From positions 3,688,215 to 3,752,214 of the forward strand of contig MU004181.1 of assembly GCA_010093605.1 (NCBI GenBank): a stretch of 64,000 nucleotides of DNA. Reading direction: 5' to 3'. Position numbers and translations under genes: made by a program. Shown here one piece after another: positions 11,416 to 22,559 of this stretch. The DNA is from Lophium mytilinum. Its lineage: Eukaryota; Ascomycota; Dothideomycetes; Mytilinidiales; Mytilinidiaceae. A model generated the notes under the pieces. That model saw nothing but the letters and a program-made list of their open reading frames with translations, ran no database searches and was not told where the DNA came from. Every line of letters begins with the position of its first letter. Positions within the stretch are counted from its first letter, which is position 1.

Positions 11416-14342
11416 ATGTCAAAAGCAACAGAAGATCGCGTCGAACACGCGTTAACACAGCTACTTGAGCGCGTCCTACCCACCTACTCCGACGAAGATG
11501 AAGCGCAATCGGACGAGCGATTTGACAATGCCTTCAATTTCGCTAGTGAGGCCATACGGAGGCAAGCAAACACATACATTGGGGATGAATCTTTCTGACT
11601 GTGACCCAGTGCTGGAGAACCTTCAATCGAGCCCGATCTCGACCACGTCTCCGACCTGATCAGGAGGAAACGTACGGACCACAATCCCGACTATGGTAAT
11701 AGGCGCTGATACATACAGTCGTGAGAGACAATTCGAACCCGAACAAAGCCCTCCAGTTCTCGAATCTCTTCGCGAGACTCATTACCCAGCCGGTGTTGAA
11801 CCAGAAATGGGCAATGCTGTACTTTCTATATCAGCTCTCGGATTCAAGCCATACATCTACCGCACTTCCTCCTACCTCCAACACACTTGTCGCTGACACT
11901 GAGGAGCGGCCTCGTAATCCGTCCACGCCGCACGTAGCTAGGAGCGAGCGACATACTAGCGTTGACAGCCCCTCCTTCAACGAGGCCTTCTCGAACGCAG
12001 GCCTGCGAAGACTTCCCGTGAACGATGGCTCCCCTCAACCCTCTCCCCGACCGCCACCAGTACCCCACGCAAAAGCAGAAAGAAAACGAGAGAAGCCCGC
12101 AGTGGATGGATCCAAGGAACAGACACTCGAAGAGTTACCCCAGTCTGGGCAGATATACCCACCGATGAGCCCACCCGAGCCGGCGCTACTCCGCGATCTT
12201 CCTTTCACCCTGCAAGGTCTATCTTCTACAAATCTAGTTTTCTCCCCTCATGGAACAGCAGCGCTCAACCTTCCTACCACACTTCCTGTCCCCCTCATAA
12301 GTCTACTACATACCCTCGCCGAACCATCGCTACTGTATCGTGGCTTATCGCAATTCGTGGAGTCGACGGAAGGAGGATTGGTGGGACAAAGTTTCCGGTC
12401 AGCGCTGAGCAAAGAGCTAAGGTCTTACCTTGGTCTTGTAGCCACGTTGGAGGGACAAATCAGGCAAGCACTTGCAATGCTAGACGATTCTCAACCACGG
12501 CAAGGAATTGGCAAAGCTGGCGTAACTCTCAAGCGCTGTGTGATTTGGACAAGAGAGCCCACAATGGGACTACGATTAATGAGTTTAATGGTTGAAGAGT
12601 CAAAAGGTAAGCCTATTCAAGGAAAACGGCCAACCGAGTATCGCTAACTCTGTCAAGGTAAAAAGGGCGGGCAGTTGATTTCGTTGATTCATTCGTTTTC
12701 ACTAACGCATGGCGACCCTTACGTTGGAGCGTTTGCCGAGCGACTTCTTGCGCACGTTACACGACCTTTCTACGACATGTTACGACAATGGATATATGAT
12801 GGCGAGCTTGCCGACCCCTATTTTGAATTTTTCGTCTCTGAGCAAAGCGAGGCTGAGATCACGAACACGAACGGCGACGGTCAAAAGGGTGGTGCTACAA
12901 GCGTTTGGGAAGACAAATACAAACTCAACGACCGGATGATTCCGACTATCATCACGGAAGAATTCGCTAATAAGGTGTTCTTGATCGGGAAGAGTTTGAA
13001 CTTCATCAGATACGGATGTGGAGATGCCGCTTGGGTAGAAAGCTACTCCAAAGAGGCATCGAAGGAGCTGCGCTATGGCGACACGGCTGGTCTCGAGCAT
13101 TCAATCGGAGAGGCGTATAAGACGACGATGGCGCGTCTCATCAGTCTGATGGTCGATAAGTTCAAGCTTCTGGAGCATCTCCAGGCTTTGAAGCAATACA
13201 TCCTTCTCGGCGCTGGAGACTTTATCGCCGTTTTAATGGAATCGCTATCCTCAAATCTCGACCGTCCAGCCAACACGCAATACCGACATACCCTTACTGC
13301 TCAACTGGAACATGCTGTCCGCAACTCAAACGCCCAATACGATTCACCTGACGTTCTTCGACGCCTCGACTCCCGCATGTTGGAGCTTTCGCATGGCGAG
13401 ATCGGCTGGGACGTCTTTACTCTCGAATACAAAATTGACGCTCCAGTCGATGTCATCGTAACCCCATTTGGCTCGAAACAATATCTCAAAGTTTTCAACT
13501 TCCTCTGGCGCGTCAAGCGCGTCGAATTCGCACTTGGCTCCACCTGGCGTCGATGCATGACGGGCGCCCGTGGTGTTCTTGGGACCGTGTCTGACAAAGT
13601 TGGAACCGATTGGAAGAAAGCTCGGTGCGCCGTTGCAGAGATGATCCATTTTGTCAATCAATTGCAATATTATATTCTCTTTGAAGTCATCGAGTCTTCT
13701 TGGAATGACCTCCAGGAAGCGTTGCGCAAGCCTGAGAGCACACTCGACGATCTCATCGAGGCGCACGCTAAGTACCTCACAAGCATCACGAGGAAAGGCC
13801 TACTGGGTAGCCAACACGTAGATTTCACCAGCCAGCTGCATGAGCTCCTGAAAATCATGCTTGCCTACAAGGACGCAGTAGATGGCTTATATTCCTTCTC
13901 CGTCGCAGAATTCACCCGGCGGCAAGAAATCAGCGCGAAGATTGAGACACGCACCGCGGAAGGAAGATGGGGCATATCAGAAAAGGACGCGCTCGACAAC
14001 GATGCTACGCCTGGCGCTACGAAGGGTCGCAAACCAAGATCGGCCGATACCGATTCGCCTTTCCCTATTATGCAGTCTGCAGGCGGTAACGAGGATGACG
14101 TGTTGCCCGCATTACGTATCCGGCTTGGGAATCTGCTGGTGGAATTCCGAAGTAGGGTCAACGTTCTGCTAGGCGATTTGTATCATCAGCCTGACCATGA
14201 TATGAGGTGGCTGGCCATGGTCATGAACTTCAATGACGTGTATCAGCCTGCAAGGCGGAAGCGAAGAACGGAGAAGAAAAAGGAGACCCCGAAGCCAGGC
14301 TCGTCAGAGGCTGGGGTAGAAAAGGGGAAAGGGAAGGGGTAA
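11416..14342 (+). CDS. GCP3: Gamma-tubulin complex component 3 (Spc98/Alp6 homologue)
   Basis: Four exons (11416-11561, 11610-11671, 11719-12606, 12658-14342) encode 926 residues. The N-terminal part (about 60-100, with DHVSDLIRRK, then NPNKALQFSNLFARL and QKWAMLYFLY) is typical of fungal GCP3. The GCP core begins near ESLLRDLPFTLQGLSS-like sequence (here EPALLRDLPFTLQGLS) and runs through the C-terminal gamma-tubulin-binding half, which contains LKQYILLGAGDF, LDSRMLEL and WRVKRVEFAL. The protein nucleates microtubules at spindle pole bodies as part of the gamma-tubulin small complex. Intron 1 appears to use a GC-AG donor (GCAAGC at 11562; acceptor at 11609): it is 48 nt long, has a good TCTGACT branch site, and is the only option found that gives the conserved EPSIEPDLDHVSDLI junction. 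The C-terminus is Lys-rich. GCP2 is a less likely alternative. Confidence 0.88.
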
Positions 14343-14746
14343 GTGGGAGTTAGACCCCTTTCGCCACCTTAGGTGCATTGGGGACATGGCGTGAAGTTTG
14401 GGTGACTGTAGCCGGTCGGGACCACAATTAGATGCAATCATATGTAAAGTAATATGTACCCTAGCGGGATATTCTGAGATTGTGCATGACAGCGGGTATA
14501 TTGCTTGGACATGAGTCTGTGTACAGTGGTACCCCGCCTCTTCAGCTACTTGAATGTATATTGGGAGCTTTATTTGCTACATACGGTTTCTGTATTAGCT
14601 CGTGTTGCGAGTTTGCGAACCATTCAGACTGCTGGATCTGGATCCTGTTCACAGAACATCGAATCGCTGAAATCTGGTGAAGAATCTCGGAGCGACGCGT
14701 CTTAGGTCTTCTTGACGTGGTGTTGAACTGTGTCATCCAACCTACC
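14343..14746. other. Convergent intergenic region
   Basis: About 400 nt lie between the converging ends of GCP3 and the GFA gene. I see no gene, RNA or repeat. Short open frames here overlap both strands without protein-like composition. Confidence 0.6.
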
Positions 14747-15379
14747 TCAATACATTCCTCCCTCAAAGGGCGCCATCTCGTTCTCTTTCTCTTCATCAAG
14801 CATGTCCAAATACACAATCCACCCCTTGTCGTGCCACTCCCGCAGATCAAGCCCCTCCTGCCGCGCGTCTAGGCTCGTTGCATTGATGCTCAGATAGCTG
14901 GTATCGCCCTCTTTCCAGCCCTCCTTCTTCACGCGCCACACCTTTGTCAACTTCCCCTCTTTCTCCCCTCCAGACCATTCCCCAAGGTCTATCTCCGCCA
15001 ACTCGCTCTCCCCGCCAAATGTGAAGCATCGGACTCCGCACTTTGGACAGAAGAACCAGTGTGTGAACTTCGCGAAGCACTGGTAGTCGGCCAATCCACC
15101 GTCCGCGGGGTCATCGAATGGATTGGTGGGCGCCAGCAGCACGAAATCGTCTGGCGAGGACTGCGGCCGTACGTGGAAGAAGTTTGTTTTATGACAGCTG
15201 GTGCAATTGCACTTCCTCATCCGAGTGGTAATTGAGGCATTGACGGTAACGTGCACCGCGGGTGGGGGGAAGGTCAGGAGGCAGCGGTAGCGTGTGTAGC
15301 CACAGTGGCATGAGCCATTGTAAAGGCGTCGGCCCGGGGAATCAGTAGTGTTCGCTGTCGTGGTGGGTTGGGATGCCAT
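14747..15379 (-). CDS. GFA/CENP-V domain protein
   Basis: A single exon encodes 210 residues. Zinc-binding cysteines are intact: GSCHCGYTRY (C24, C26), the CNC-x2-C block KCNCTSCHKTNFF (C57, C59, C62) and FCPKCGVRCF (C111, C114, C118). This is the glutathione-dependent formaldehyde-activating enzyme/CENP-V fold (DUF636). Fungal members are small zinc enzymes or carbon-sulfur lyase-like proteins of uncertain substrate. An insertion of charged residues near 125-150 (GEWSGGEKEGKLTKVWR) lies outside the metal sites. There is no signal peptide, so it is probably cytosolic. The start is the first ATG of the frame. Confidence 0.88.
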   Translation of the reverse strand: MASQPTTTANTTDSPGRRLYNGSCHCGYTRYRCLLTFPPPAVHVTVNASITTRMRKCNCTSCHKTNFFHVRPQSSPDDFVLLAPTNPFDDPADGGLADYQCFAKFTHWFFCPKCGVRCFTFGGESELAEIDLGEWSGGEKEGKLTKVWRVKKEGWKEGDTSYLSINATSLDARQEGLDLREWHDKGWIVYLDMLDEEKENEMAPFEGGMY

Positions 15380-16661
15380 TGTAGGGTTAGGATGGAAGTT
15401 CTGTAAATGTGAATGCTGCGTCTTAGTCCACTTTTCAATTGAAGCTTTGTTGTTACTAGTAAAGCCTGTGAGTCGGACACAGAGCTACCCATCTCGTCGA
15501 CTCAGCACTAGAAAACCACTCTGTCGTACGTGGCTGATTATGGTGTTACAGCCTGTGGGAGATAGGGCGTGTTGCTTAGTAATCGTGACAGACGGACCGC
15601 CACGTCTCCCATCATTCGTCTGTAATCACAGACAGGACTTCAGCTGTATTCTTTCTACACGATTAGTGATATCTTCGCCCGTATTGGATGGCTTGAATGC
15701 ATCGTGTAATTAGCGTCCCGATGAAAGCGATTGGGGAAAATAAGTAGCCTAAGAAAGGCCATATGCAGCAACTCGATCTGTAATAAAGTCTTTCATTGTT
15801 ATATCACCTTCCTTTTACCACTAGCATCCTAGATCAACACCTCTTATCAGTACAAGCCGCTGCAACGCTATACTGGAACGAGTACGACAATCACCCGCAT
15901 TACCTTCTGAAGCTACGGTATCAAAAGCTAACAGACCGAGGAAGCAAGGGGCTGAACAGCCTTCGCTGACGCACAAACCGTGAGAGAAGATAAATGAGCC
16001 ATGCTTCAGCCTTCCTGGACCATCTTGGCAAGTACCAAGGCCATGTTCGCGAAGATTGCTCGCTCTCCGGGTAAGTCGCAGGTTGAAGCACCACGGGTTT
16101 CAAGGCACGATGCTCCGTGCACGAAGCCATTCCGGCAGACTTTGCCCTCTTCAACTACCCATTGAAATGCGAGAGTAAGCGCCGAATTTGTGATCAGGCC
16201 TTCATCGGTATCCGGCGAGTGCTTTGGTTGATCGGGACTCCTCTACCTTGGGTCCCGTTTTTATCTGTAGTACCTTCTGCATCTATCGTTCAGCATCCCA
16301 TTCAGCATTGAGAATGCAGCCAGCTCACCTACAGATCTAGATAATAGGATAGTATTACAGTCATTTGTTTTCTAGTACTCAGCTTGGGAAATGTCCGGCC
16401 TAGACCGTTTGCTTCCCCGACATGTAGCAGGCGACGCCCCTGTTACGATCCCGTGTGTCACAGCCTGTCTCAAGTCCTAGGCCCCTTTCACACTCCTCAA
16501 TGATAAACTCAGAGCTGCCTTGAAATTTGCAAGCACTCCAACAATATCAACAGCGCATTCACTGAGCCCTCATTCGGTCGCGACTTGTCCATTCGTCGCT
16601 TTTACTTCTCTAAATCTACTTCATTCTGGCTTCTTCTCCTCATAGGCAGTCCAGGATCCCA
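15380..16661. other. Divergent intergenic region
   Basis: This 1.3-kb gap separates the divergent GFA and coiled-coil genes. The last 150 nt before 16662 are pyrimidine-rich, as expected of a fungal promoter. I see no additional gene. Confidence 0.6.
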
Positions 16662-18002
16662 ATGTGGAATGCTAATCGTGTTTCGAGTCCTCCCTCCCGC
16701 ACGTCTTCCGTCCATTCTGTGCAAAATTCTGTGACATCGATGTCACGATCTCCCTCTGTACATTCCATTGCACGATCAATCAACTCGTACCGTGGGTCTG
16801 GAGGTTACGATTCAGACCGGAGTAGCGACACAGCAGGCGAGGACGAATTCCCGATGCCACCAACCACGACAGCCACTATTCCCCCACTATGGCAACAACA
16901 AGAGCGCCTGGCACAGAAGCTCGGCCACGCAACTCTTCACGTCGCAGAAATCCAGCTACCTCCCCCACAGGTACGCGAGAGCATACGAGAAGATGAAAGT
17001 GAAACACGTTCCCGCGGCTCAACCCTCGCCGACGAGCAAGACTTCGAATTTCCAGAGAAAACCCCTACTTCTCTCAAGCCCAAAGCTCTACCTGAGGACG
17101 AGAAGGAGATTGACCTAGTTCCCGAGCCTCGAGTGATTGGGCCTCTTGAGCAGCAACTTTCTGCCCTACTTTCCAAAGTTGTCTTTCTCGAGCGCGAAAA
17201 CCCAACCATTGCCGTCCACCCCGATGAATACAGAAAGATGCAAGATCGTATAAAGTCTCTCGAAGCCGAGAAAGCAACCTGGCAAAAACGCCACGAGGCT
17301 CTCTTCGCTCTACGCGACGAGGACGTCGAGAACAACATCAAGATCCGCGGCCTGCTTGCCAAGGAGCGGCGCGATCACGAGGCTATGAAGAAGTTACGCG
17401 ACGAGGACCTCGAGAATGTGCTCGTAGTACGCAGCAAACTCGCTGAAGCTACGCGGAAGCTTGACCGCCTCGAGAAGACCGGTGCCGCTTTCACTCCTAA
17501 TGGGCGCCCGAAGAGCGTCGCGCTCGAAAGGCGAAATACCACGGATCTCTTCCAGGCAGCACGTAACGCAGCACTCGAGCAACGAGCACTCGAGCTCGAG
17601 AAGGCGAACCAGGACCTGCTGTCTCAAATCGCGGCGCTGAAGCAGGGCATGAGTGCAACGGCCACGAGTGGATCTACTGATAAAGTCACAGCGCATGCCG
17701 CTTTGCGCGATACCGTTAGCGACCTACAGTTCAAGCTTCGTCAGAAAGATGAGGAGCTCGCACGGGCCCGGGTCGGTGGAGGAGGAGTAACGGCGGGTAC
17801 GTCTTCGATAGACTGGCACCGCATCGAAGCGTTGCATGAGGCACATTCCACGCACCGTGAGAAGAGTGCGCAGAGGCTACAGCAGCTCAGGTCCGAGAAA
17901 GAGACACTTCAGAGAGAGTTGCACAAATATGAGGACGAGAATGCTGCGCTGGAGGCGAAAGTTGAGAATTTGCAGAGGCGGCTAGGTAGTGTAGGAGCTT
18001 AG
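16662..18002 (+). CDS. Coiled-coil protein of unknown function
   Basis: One exon encodes 446 residues. The first 60 are Ser/Arg-rich with repeated SVHS-type motifs (TSSVHSVQNS, SPSVHSIARS), a likely phosphorylated disordered region. Residues about 70-165 are acidic and proline-rich. From about 165 to the end the sequence is dominated by heptad-like, Glu/Lys/Leu-rich helices (for example LEKANQDLLSQIAALKQ and LRSEKETLQRELHKYEDEN), with one Gly/Ser/Thr break near 330 and another near 370. There is no membrane segment or catalytic motif. It resembles scaffold or cytoskeleton-associated proteins in composition only. It lies between GCP3/GFA and the transporter with no evident functional link. Confidence 0.75.
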   Translation: MWNANRVSSPPSRTSSVHSVQNSVTSMSRSPSVHSIARSINSYRGSGGYDSDRSSDTAGEDEFPMPPTTTATIPPLWQQQERLAQKLGHATLHVAEIQLPPPQVRESIREDESETRSRGSTLADEQDFEFPEKTPTSLKPKALPEDEKEIDLVPEPRVIGPLEQQLSALLSKVVFLERENPTIAVHPDEYRKMQDRIKSLEAEKATWQKRHEALFALRDEDVENNIKIRGLLAKERRDHEAMKKLRDEDLENVLVVRSKLAEATRKLDRLEKTGAAFTPNGRPKSVALERRNTTDLFQAARNAALEQRALELEKANQDLLSQIAALKQGMSATATSGSTDKVTAHAALRDTVSDLQFKLRQKDEELARARVGGGGVTAGTSSIDWHRIEALHEAHSTHREKSAQRLQQLRSEKETLQRELHKYEDENAALEAKVENLQRRLGSVGA

Positions 18003-18706
18003 CTCCTCTCTGCATTCCCGATATGAGGAATAATGAATGAGGTTCGAGGAATTCCGAGCGGAGGGTTAGAGGAGCTATACCATGATCTCGTTTCCTATAT
18101 AGAGCTGCGTTCAAGCGCGCTGGATGCCTTATATCATTTATTTGCCGTTTCTTTCCCGAAGCTCGTCTTCCTTGTTTTAACATTTCGTACTATATTACAG
18201 GTTTGCGAGGACCCGACATTATTCAAAAATGGTAATCACCTCTGTTATTTAAACCTTACCCAATCTTAGTTCAAAGAGCCTGGATCGGAAAATCTTGCGT
18301 CTGCTTTCCGGTATAGTAGGCTAGCTGTTGAGGGTGACGATCAGCGCTCGAACATAAAGCTTCCAGAGAAGAAACAAAGCATAGAACCGTGACTCATGTC
18401 GCGTAAGGAACGGCTGCATATCAATACCAGGAAGGATATGTTTGTCCGAGCCATGTGTTTTGAAAGTGGGAGACTTGTTGGCGAGATCCTTTGCAATCCC
18501 GGATTCCGCTATAAATTCCGGATGGGAGAGATCCGCATTGAGCATCGTACCCAATCACAAGACCTAGGTTGTCGAAGAACCAAAAGTTGGGGAATCTGGG
18601 GTAAACATATCATGGACGGACTATTTAAGGAGCCTTGCGCCCCGGCTGATCATAGCTTATGAGTTCTCTAGCCCGAAGACACTCACAAGGTTGCTTTTGG
18701 ACTGAA
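18003..18706. other. Intergenic region
   Basis: About 700 nt between the coiled-coil gene and the sugar transporter; it is moderately AT-rich. Short open frames on both strands look non-coding. It must hold the transporter promoter. Confidence 0.6.
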
Positions 18707-20479
18707 ATGAGGCTGTTTAAATCATCCAAAAATGAGAACGAGTTGGCAGTCGGCCCAGAGCTTGCAGCCGTAAGTGAATTTGACAAAAATTGAATATTAC
18801 CAGTGTCCAGGCGCGACACGCTGACAATGCAGCAAGGTCCTGCCAGATGATCCGAAGCCATGGTACCGGACACGCCACCTCATACTACTCAACCTCATGT
18901 TGATAGTGCCAATGCTTTCTCCTGGAGTATATGGCTATGACGGCTCGATGGTCAACGGACTTCAGACGCTCCCACAGTGGTGGAACTACTTTGGCCAGCC
19001 AAAGTCGAGCGTGCTTGGAGCCCTGAACGCGATGTGGGCTACCTCCCACTGTAATACCGCAACATGTTTCTAATGCGACGCCAAGGTACCCTCTAGGAAA
19101 GCTGGTGGGCGTGCTACCCGCGACGTTCATCGGAGATCGCTGGGGCCGCAAAGTCCCTCTTACTTTCGGCCTCGTTGTAGCGGTGATTGGGGCGGCGTTG
19201 CAAGGAGCGGCGCAGAATCTACCCATGTTTATAGTGGCGCGGTGGATTGTGGGTTTTGCATGCGCGTTCATCAGCCAGCCTGCTCCAATCTTGGTCACAG
19301 AGTTAGCGTATCCAACACAGCGTGGAAAGGTGACTGGGCTGTACTATACTTTCTACTGGATAGGCGCCATCTTGGCTGCATGGATTACCTATGGAACTTT
19401 CAGGATGCCGAGTTCTTGGTCATGGAGGATCCCCTCCATTCTTCAAGGGTTGATTCCATTCATTCAGCTCCTGTTTGTGTGGTTCGTTCCTGAATCTCCA
19501 AGGTTGGTTTCGTCGGAACTAAGGTTCTGCCTTTCAACACGTACCAGCTTCACTGACACGTCTTACTAGATGGTATATCGCCCACGACGACATTCCCGCT
19601 GCTCGCCGCATCCTCACGAAATGGCACGCAGGTGGTGACGAGACGTCTCGCTTAGTAGACTTCGAAATGGCTGAGATGATATCCCATATCGAAGCCGAAC
19701 GCCTGATCGCCTCGCAGTCTTCCTACGTGGACTTGATTCGCACAGCACCAAATCGCAAACGGACCTTCATCTCTTTCGTCGTCGGCTTCTGGGGCACCTG
19801 GGGAGGTATTGCAGTGATCTCGTACTATCTCACACTCGTTCTGAAATCCATCGGCATCACCAAGACCAGCGATCAAGCCCTCATAAATGGCATGCTCCAG
19901 CTTTTTAATTACCTTTGCAGTGTGGGCGCCGGCGTGCTCATTGACCGGATTGGCCGACGTACTCTCTGGCTTACGTGTGCTCTGGGCATGCTGCTGTCGT
20001 ATATCGGATGGACAATCCTCGCCTCTGTTTTTGCGCGGACAGGTGACCATGCGGTCGGAAACTCGGTCATCGCGTTTGTGTTCATCTACTCCTTTTTCTA
20101 CGACATCGGCTTCACGCCACTGCTTCAGACGTATGCGATTGAGATTTTCCCGTACACGCTGCGTGGGCGAGGATTTACGGTTAGCTTGGTGAGTACGTAC
20201 GTCGGCCTGATTATTGGTCAATTTGTGAACCCGATTGCGCTGGGCGATATTGGATGGAAGTATTATATCGTTTTTTGCATTCTCATATTCATGTTGCTGG
20301 TATTCGTGTACTTATTTTTCCCCGAAACTTCGGGTAAAAGCCTTGAAGAGATTGCGATATGTTTTGGGGATGAGAAGACTGTGGATGTAGATGGGAAGTT
20401 GAGGGTGGAAATGGGAGATGAGGAGACCAAGGAGGTGGATACGAGGGTAGAGGATGTGAAGGCAGGCAAAGTTGAATAG
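18707..20479 (+). CDS. MFS sugar transporter (hexose/lactose-permease type)
   Basis: Four exons (18707-18769, 18837-19033, 19086-19502, 19570-20479) encode 528 residues, a normal length for the family. Sugar-porter marks are present: GYDGSMVNGLQ in the first membrane segment, GDRWGRK between segments 2 and 3, the segment 4-5 stretch ELAYPTQRGKVTG, PESPRW at the end of segment 6, DRIGRRT between segments 8 and 9, and FFPETSGKSLEEI after segment 12. The substrate is unknown; relatives carry hexoses, lactose or other glycosides across the plasma membrane. The exon 2/3 join uses donor GTGGGC and acceptor GCCAAG, which gives the expected NAMYPLGKL. The exon 1/2 join was set at GCAAG because the nearer CAG acceptor leads to a stop. 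The C-terminal tail is acidic. Confidence 0.9.
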
Positions 20480-21586
20480 AATACGCTATTGTTCTGCCGG
20501 TAGCGATCGGCTTCATGAACTAAGATGAGGTCCCTCTTATGTTCGAGCAACATTAAATCGAAAAATTAGATAGATGACTTGTCAAGCAAATTCTAATGAT
20601 TTTGATTAGAAGATCCTATATTCAAGCATAAGACAAACCTTGGATTTGCCTCTGGCTAGATTCAGAGCAGGAAAGGGAGGGAAGGCCGTTACATCCTCTC
20701 TGCGATCGTGAGTTGAAGGGAGATGAAAAGGAAGAGTTTGGGAACGAAGATCTAACTTATCTTGGGTAGAACTAGCTTATGTAATGCGGGCAGACTTAGG
20801 ATGCCCTAGACCTCCCCGGTGTCCGCCACCAACACTCAAGCCGAATCATGGAGCATGGGATGAGTTACAGGCTTGATGCGGTCTTTGGCCCTCCATCGCT
20901 GATCGAACTCGATTGCCAGCATGGCTCATCAATTCTCGAGGCTTTCTCATCGTTTCAGCGCGTCTCTTGTTGCCCTATCTCCTTTCTCCAACCTTTCACA
21001 TGTCGGTATCATTTGTTTGGGCCCTGCTGGATGTCCGAAACAAATCCGCGAGCGATGGTCTCAACGGAGCGTGTGTTGTCGATGCAGGGCCATGACCTGA
21101 ACTTAAGGACCAAGAAGACGAATAGTTCGAGGAGCTCAGAGATGCGGTGCTATCTATGTTCATCCTGGAGTCAGGGCTGTCACGGACAGCCTCCAAAGTG
21201 CGGAACGTGAGAGCACCTCTACTACACGTCGACTGACGCAAAGTCTTGACACGATTCCTCGTTTCCGGGCTTAGTATAGGTGTTAAGATGCAACTGTACG
21301 CTTGATAGTAGATGGATTACTTTCCGCTCCGAACGAACACCCCGCAAGTACACGCCGCGATGTTGCTGATGAGCGTGAGTTCATCGCTGGTCATTTCATT
21401 TCTTCTTACAGAGAAACAAGCTTCGAGATTGTTTTCAATGAGGTTGCAGCTTTTGGTGTCTTCTCGTTATGTTGGCAAAATATCACAGCAACGGATAGTC
21501 ACTCTTACGATATTCTTGGGCGAAAGGCGGCGCAAAGTACAATAAACACCACACAGGCACTCCCAAAGGGCAAAAAACAATTCATT
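20480..21586. other. Intergenic region before the tRNA gene
   Basis: About 1.1 kb with no supported gene. Open frames of 75-120 codons occur on both strands around 20.85-21.25 kb and 21.3-21.6 kb. They lack domain signatures and overlap antiparallel frames. Confidence 0.55.
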
Positions 21587-21668
21587 TGACAAGAGTGGGA
21601 TTCGAACCCACGCGGGATGTCCCACAAGATCCTTAGTCTTGCGCCTTAGACCACTCGGCCATCTTGCC
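21587..21668 (-). tRNA. tRNA-Leu (anticodon AAG)
   Basis: Reading the minus strand from 21668, the acceptor stem GGCAAGA pairs with TCTTGTC at the 3' end (one G-U pair), followed by discriminator A at 21587. A D-arm GGCCGAGTGGTCTAAGGC, an anticodon stem CAAGA/TCTTG enclosing the loop CTAAGGA (anticodon AAG), a long variable arm (TGGGACATCCCG) and a TpsiC arm with GGTTCGAATCC are all present. The long variable arm and the anticodon make this leucine, decoding CUU. No intron is seen. Confidence 0.95.
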
Positions 21669-22165
21669 TTTTATGCTAGGACATCGAAAATACATGCACT
21701 GAATGCGCCATGACTTCATATTGCCGCCATTGCTCACCATTCACCCATGAAGCATCGACGGCCGTGTGGTTTGCCTGAGTTTAATCAAAGGACGGTTTTG
21801 GGAGGGAATAGTCTAGAGATTTGCTTGCAAGCTTTCTAAAGCGGCATCGCAAGGCCACAAAAGAGCTTCACCAATCCATACGCATCTATTATTTGCTCCA
21901 CTCATCTAGTTCTGTACATAGCCCCGGAGACTCCCTGTGCACTAGCCATTTCTGCAAATTTTCCAAAATCCGCGCTTCTTACTGAAGCCTAACCTGGTCT
22001 AGCGAAACTGTCTTCGACAACCATGTATATCGCAAACCTGAAGCCTTATTTTAATCGTTGCAGCAAACAGTACGTCCATTATTCACGAGAGCTCGGGCAT
22101 CTAGGCAAATTTATAGTATTTAAATTGGCCTCACTGCTATCTGAAATAGGTGGCGAGTTTACTAA
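21669..22165. other. AT-rich flank of the relic region
   Basis: About 500 nt between the tRNA and the tandem duplication. It becomes AT-rich towards 22.1 kb. No gene is visible; it may belong to the same decayed element as the repeats that follow. Confidence 0.5.
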
Positions 22166-22463
22166 TCTTTTAGAATGACAATCTAGGTCTAATTCAAGTC
22201 ACCTAGTAAATATTATAGCACTTCATACAGCAATAGACAAAGACCAAGATATATAAGAGACTTATCCGCGCGGACTACCTAGAGCTTAACTTAAAGGACT
22301 AGAGGCAGCTTAGATCTTTTAGAATAATAATCTAGGTCTAATTTAAGTTACCCAGTAAACATTATGGCACTTCATACAGCAACAGACAAAGACCGAGATG
22401 CACAAGAGACTCATCCGCGCGGACCACCTAGAGCTTAGTTCGAAGGACCAGAGGCAGCTCAGA
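22166..22463. repeat. Tandem duplication (2 x 149 bp) with a RIP-like mutation pattern
   Basis: Two head-to-tail copies, 22166-22314 and 22315-22463, both begin TCTTTTAGAAT and end in GCAGCTTAGA or GCAGCTCAGA. They align without gaps. I count about 20 differences and all are transitions; most are CA versus TA, or TG versus TA, with the left copy carrying most of the T/A forms. This is the expected outcome of repeat-induced point mutation in a fungal sexual cycle. The repeat encodes nothing recognisable. Confidence 0.85.
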
Positions 22464-22559
22464 TCACGCCGGCGAGACTTAAACATTTGGATCGAGAACG
22501 CCCCTACAGTACTTGGACTTTCACCCCAACAACAACGGCCTCCGATAGTTGACTTGATG

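Noticed and set aside
11699-11718. A GTAATA donor giving a 23-nt intron in GCP3
   Set aside because: Too short for spliceosomal removal; the upstream GTACGG donor gives a 47-nt intron with correct frame.
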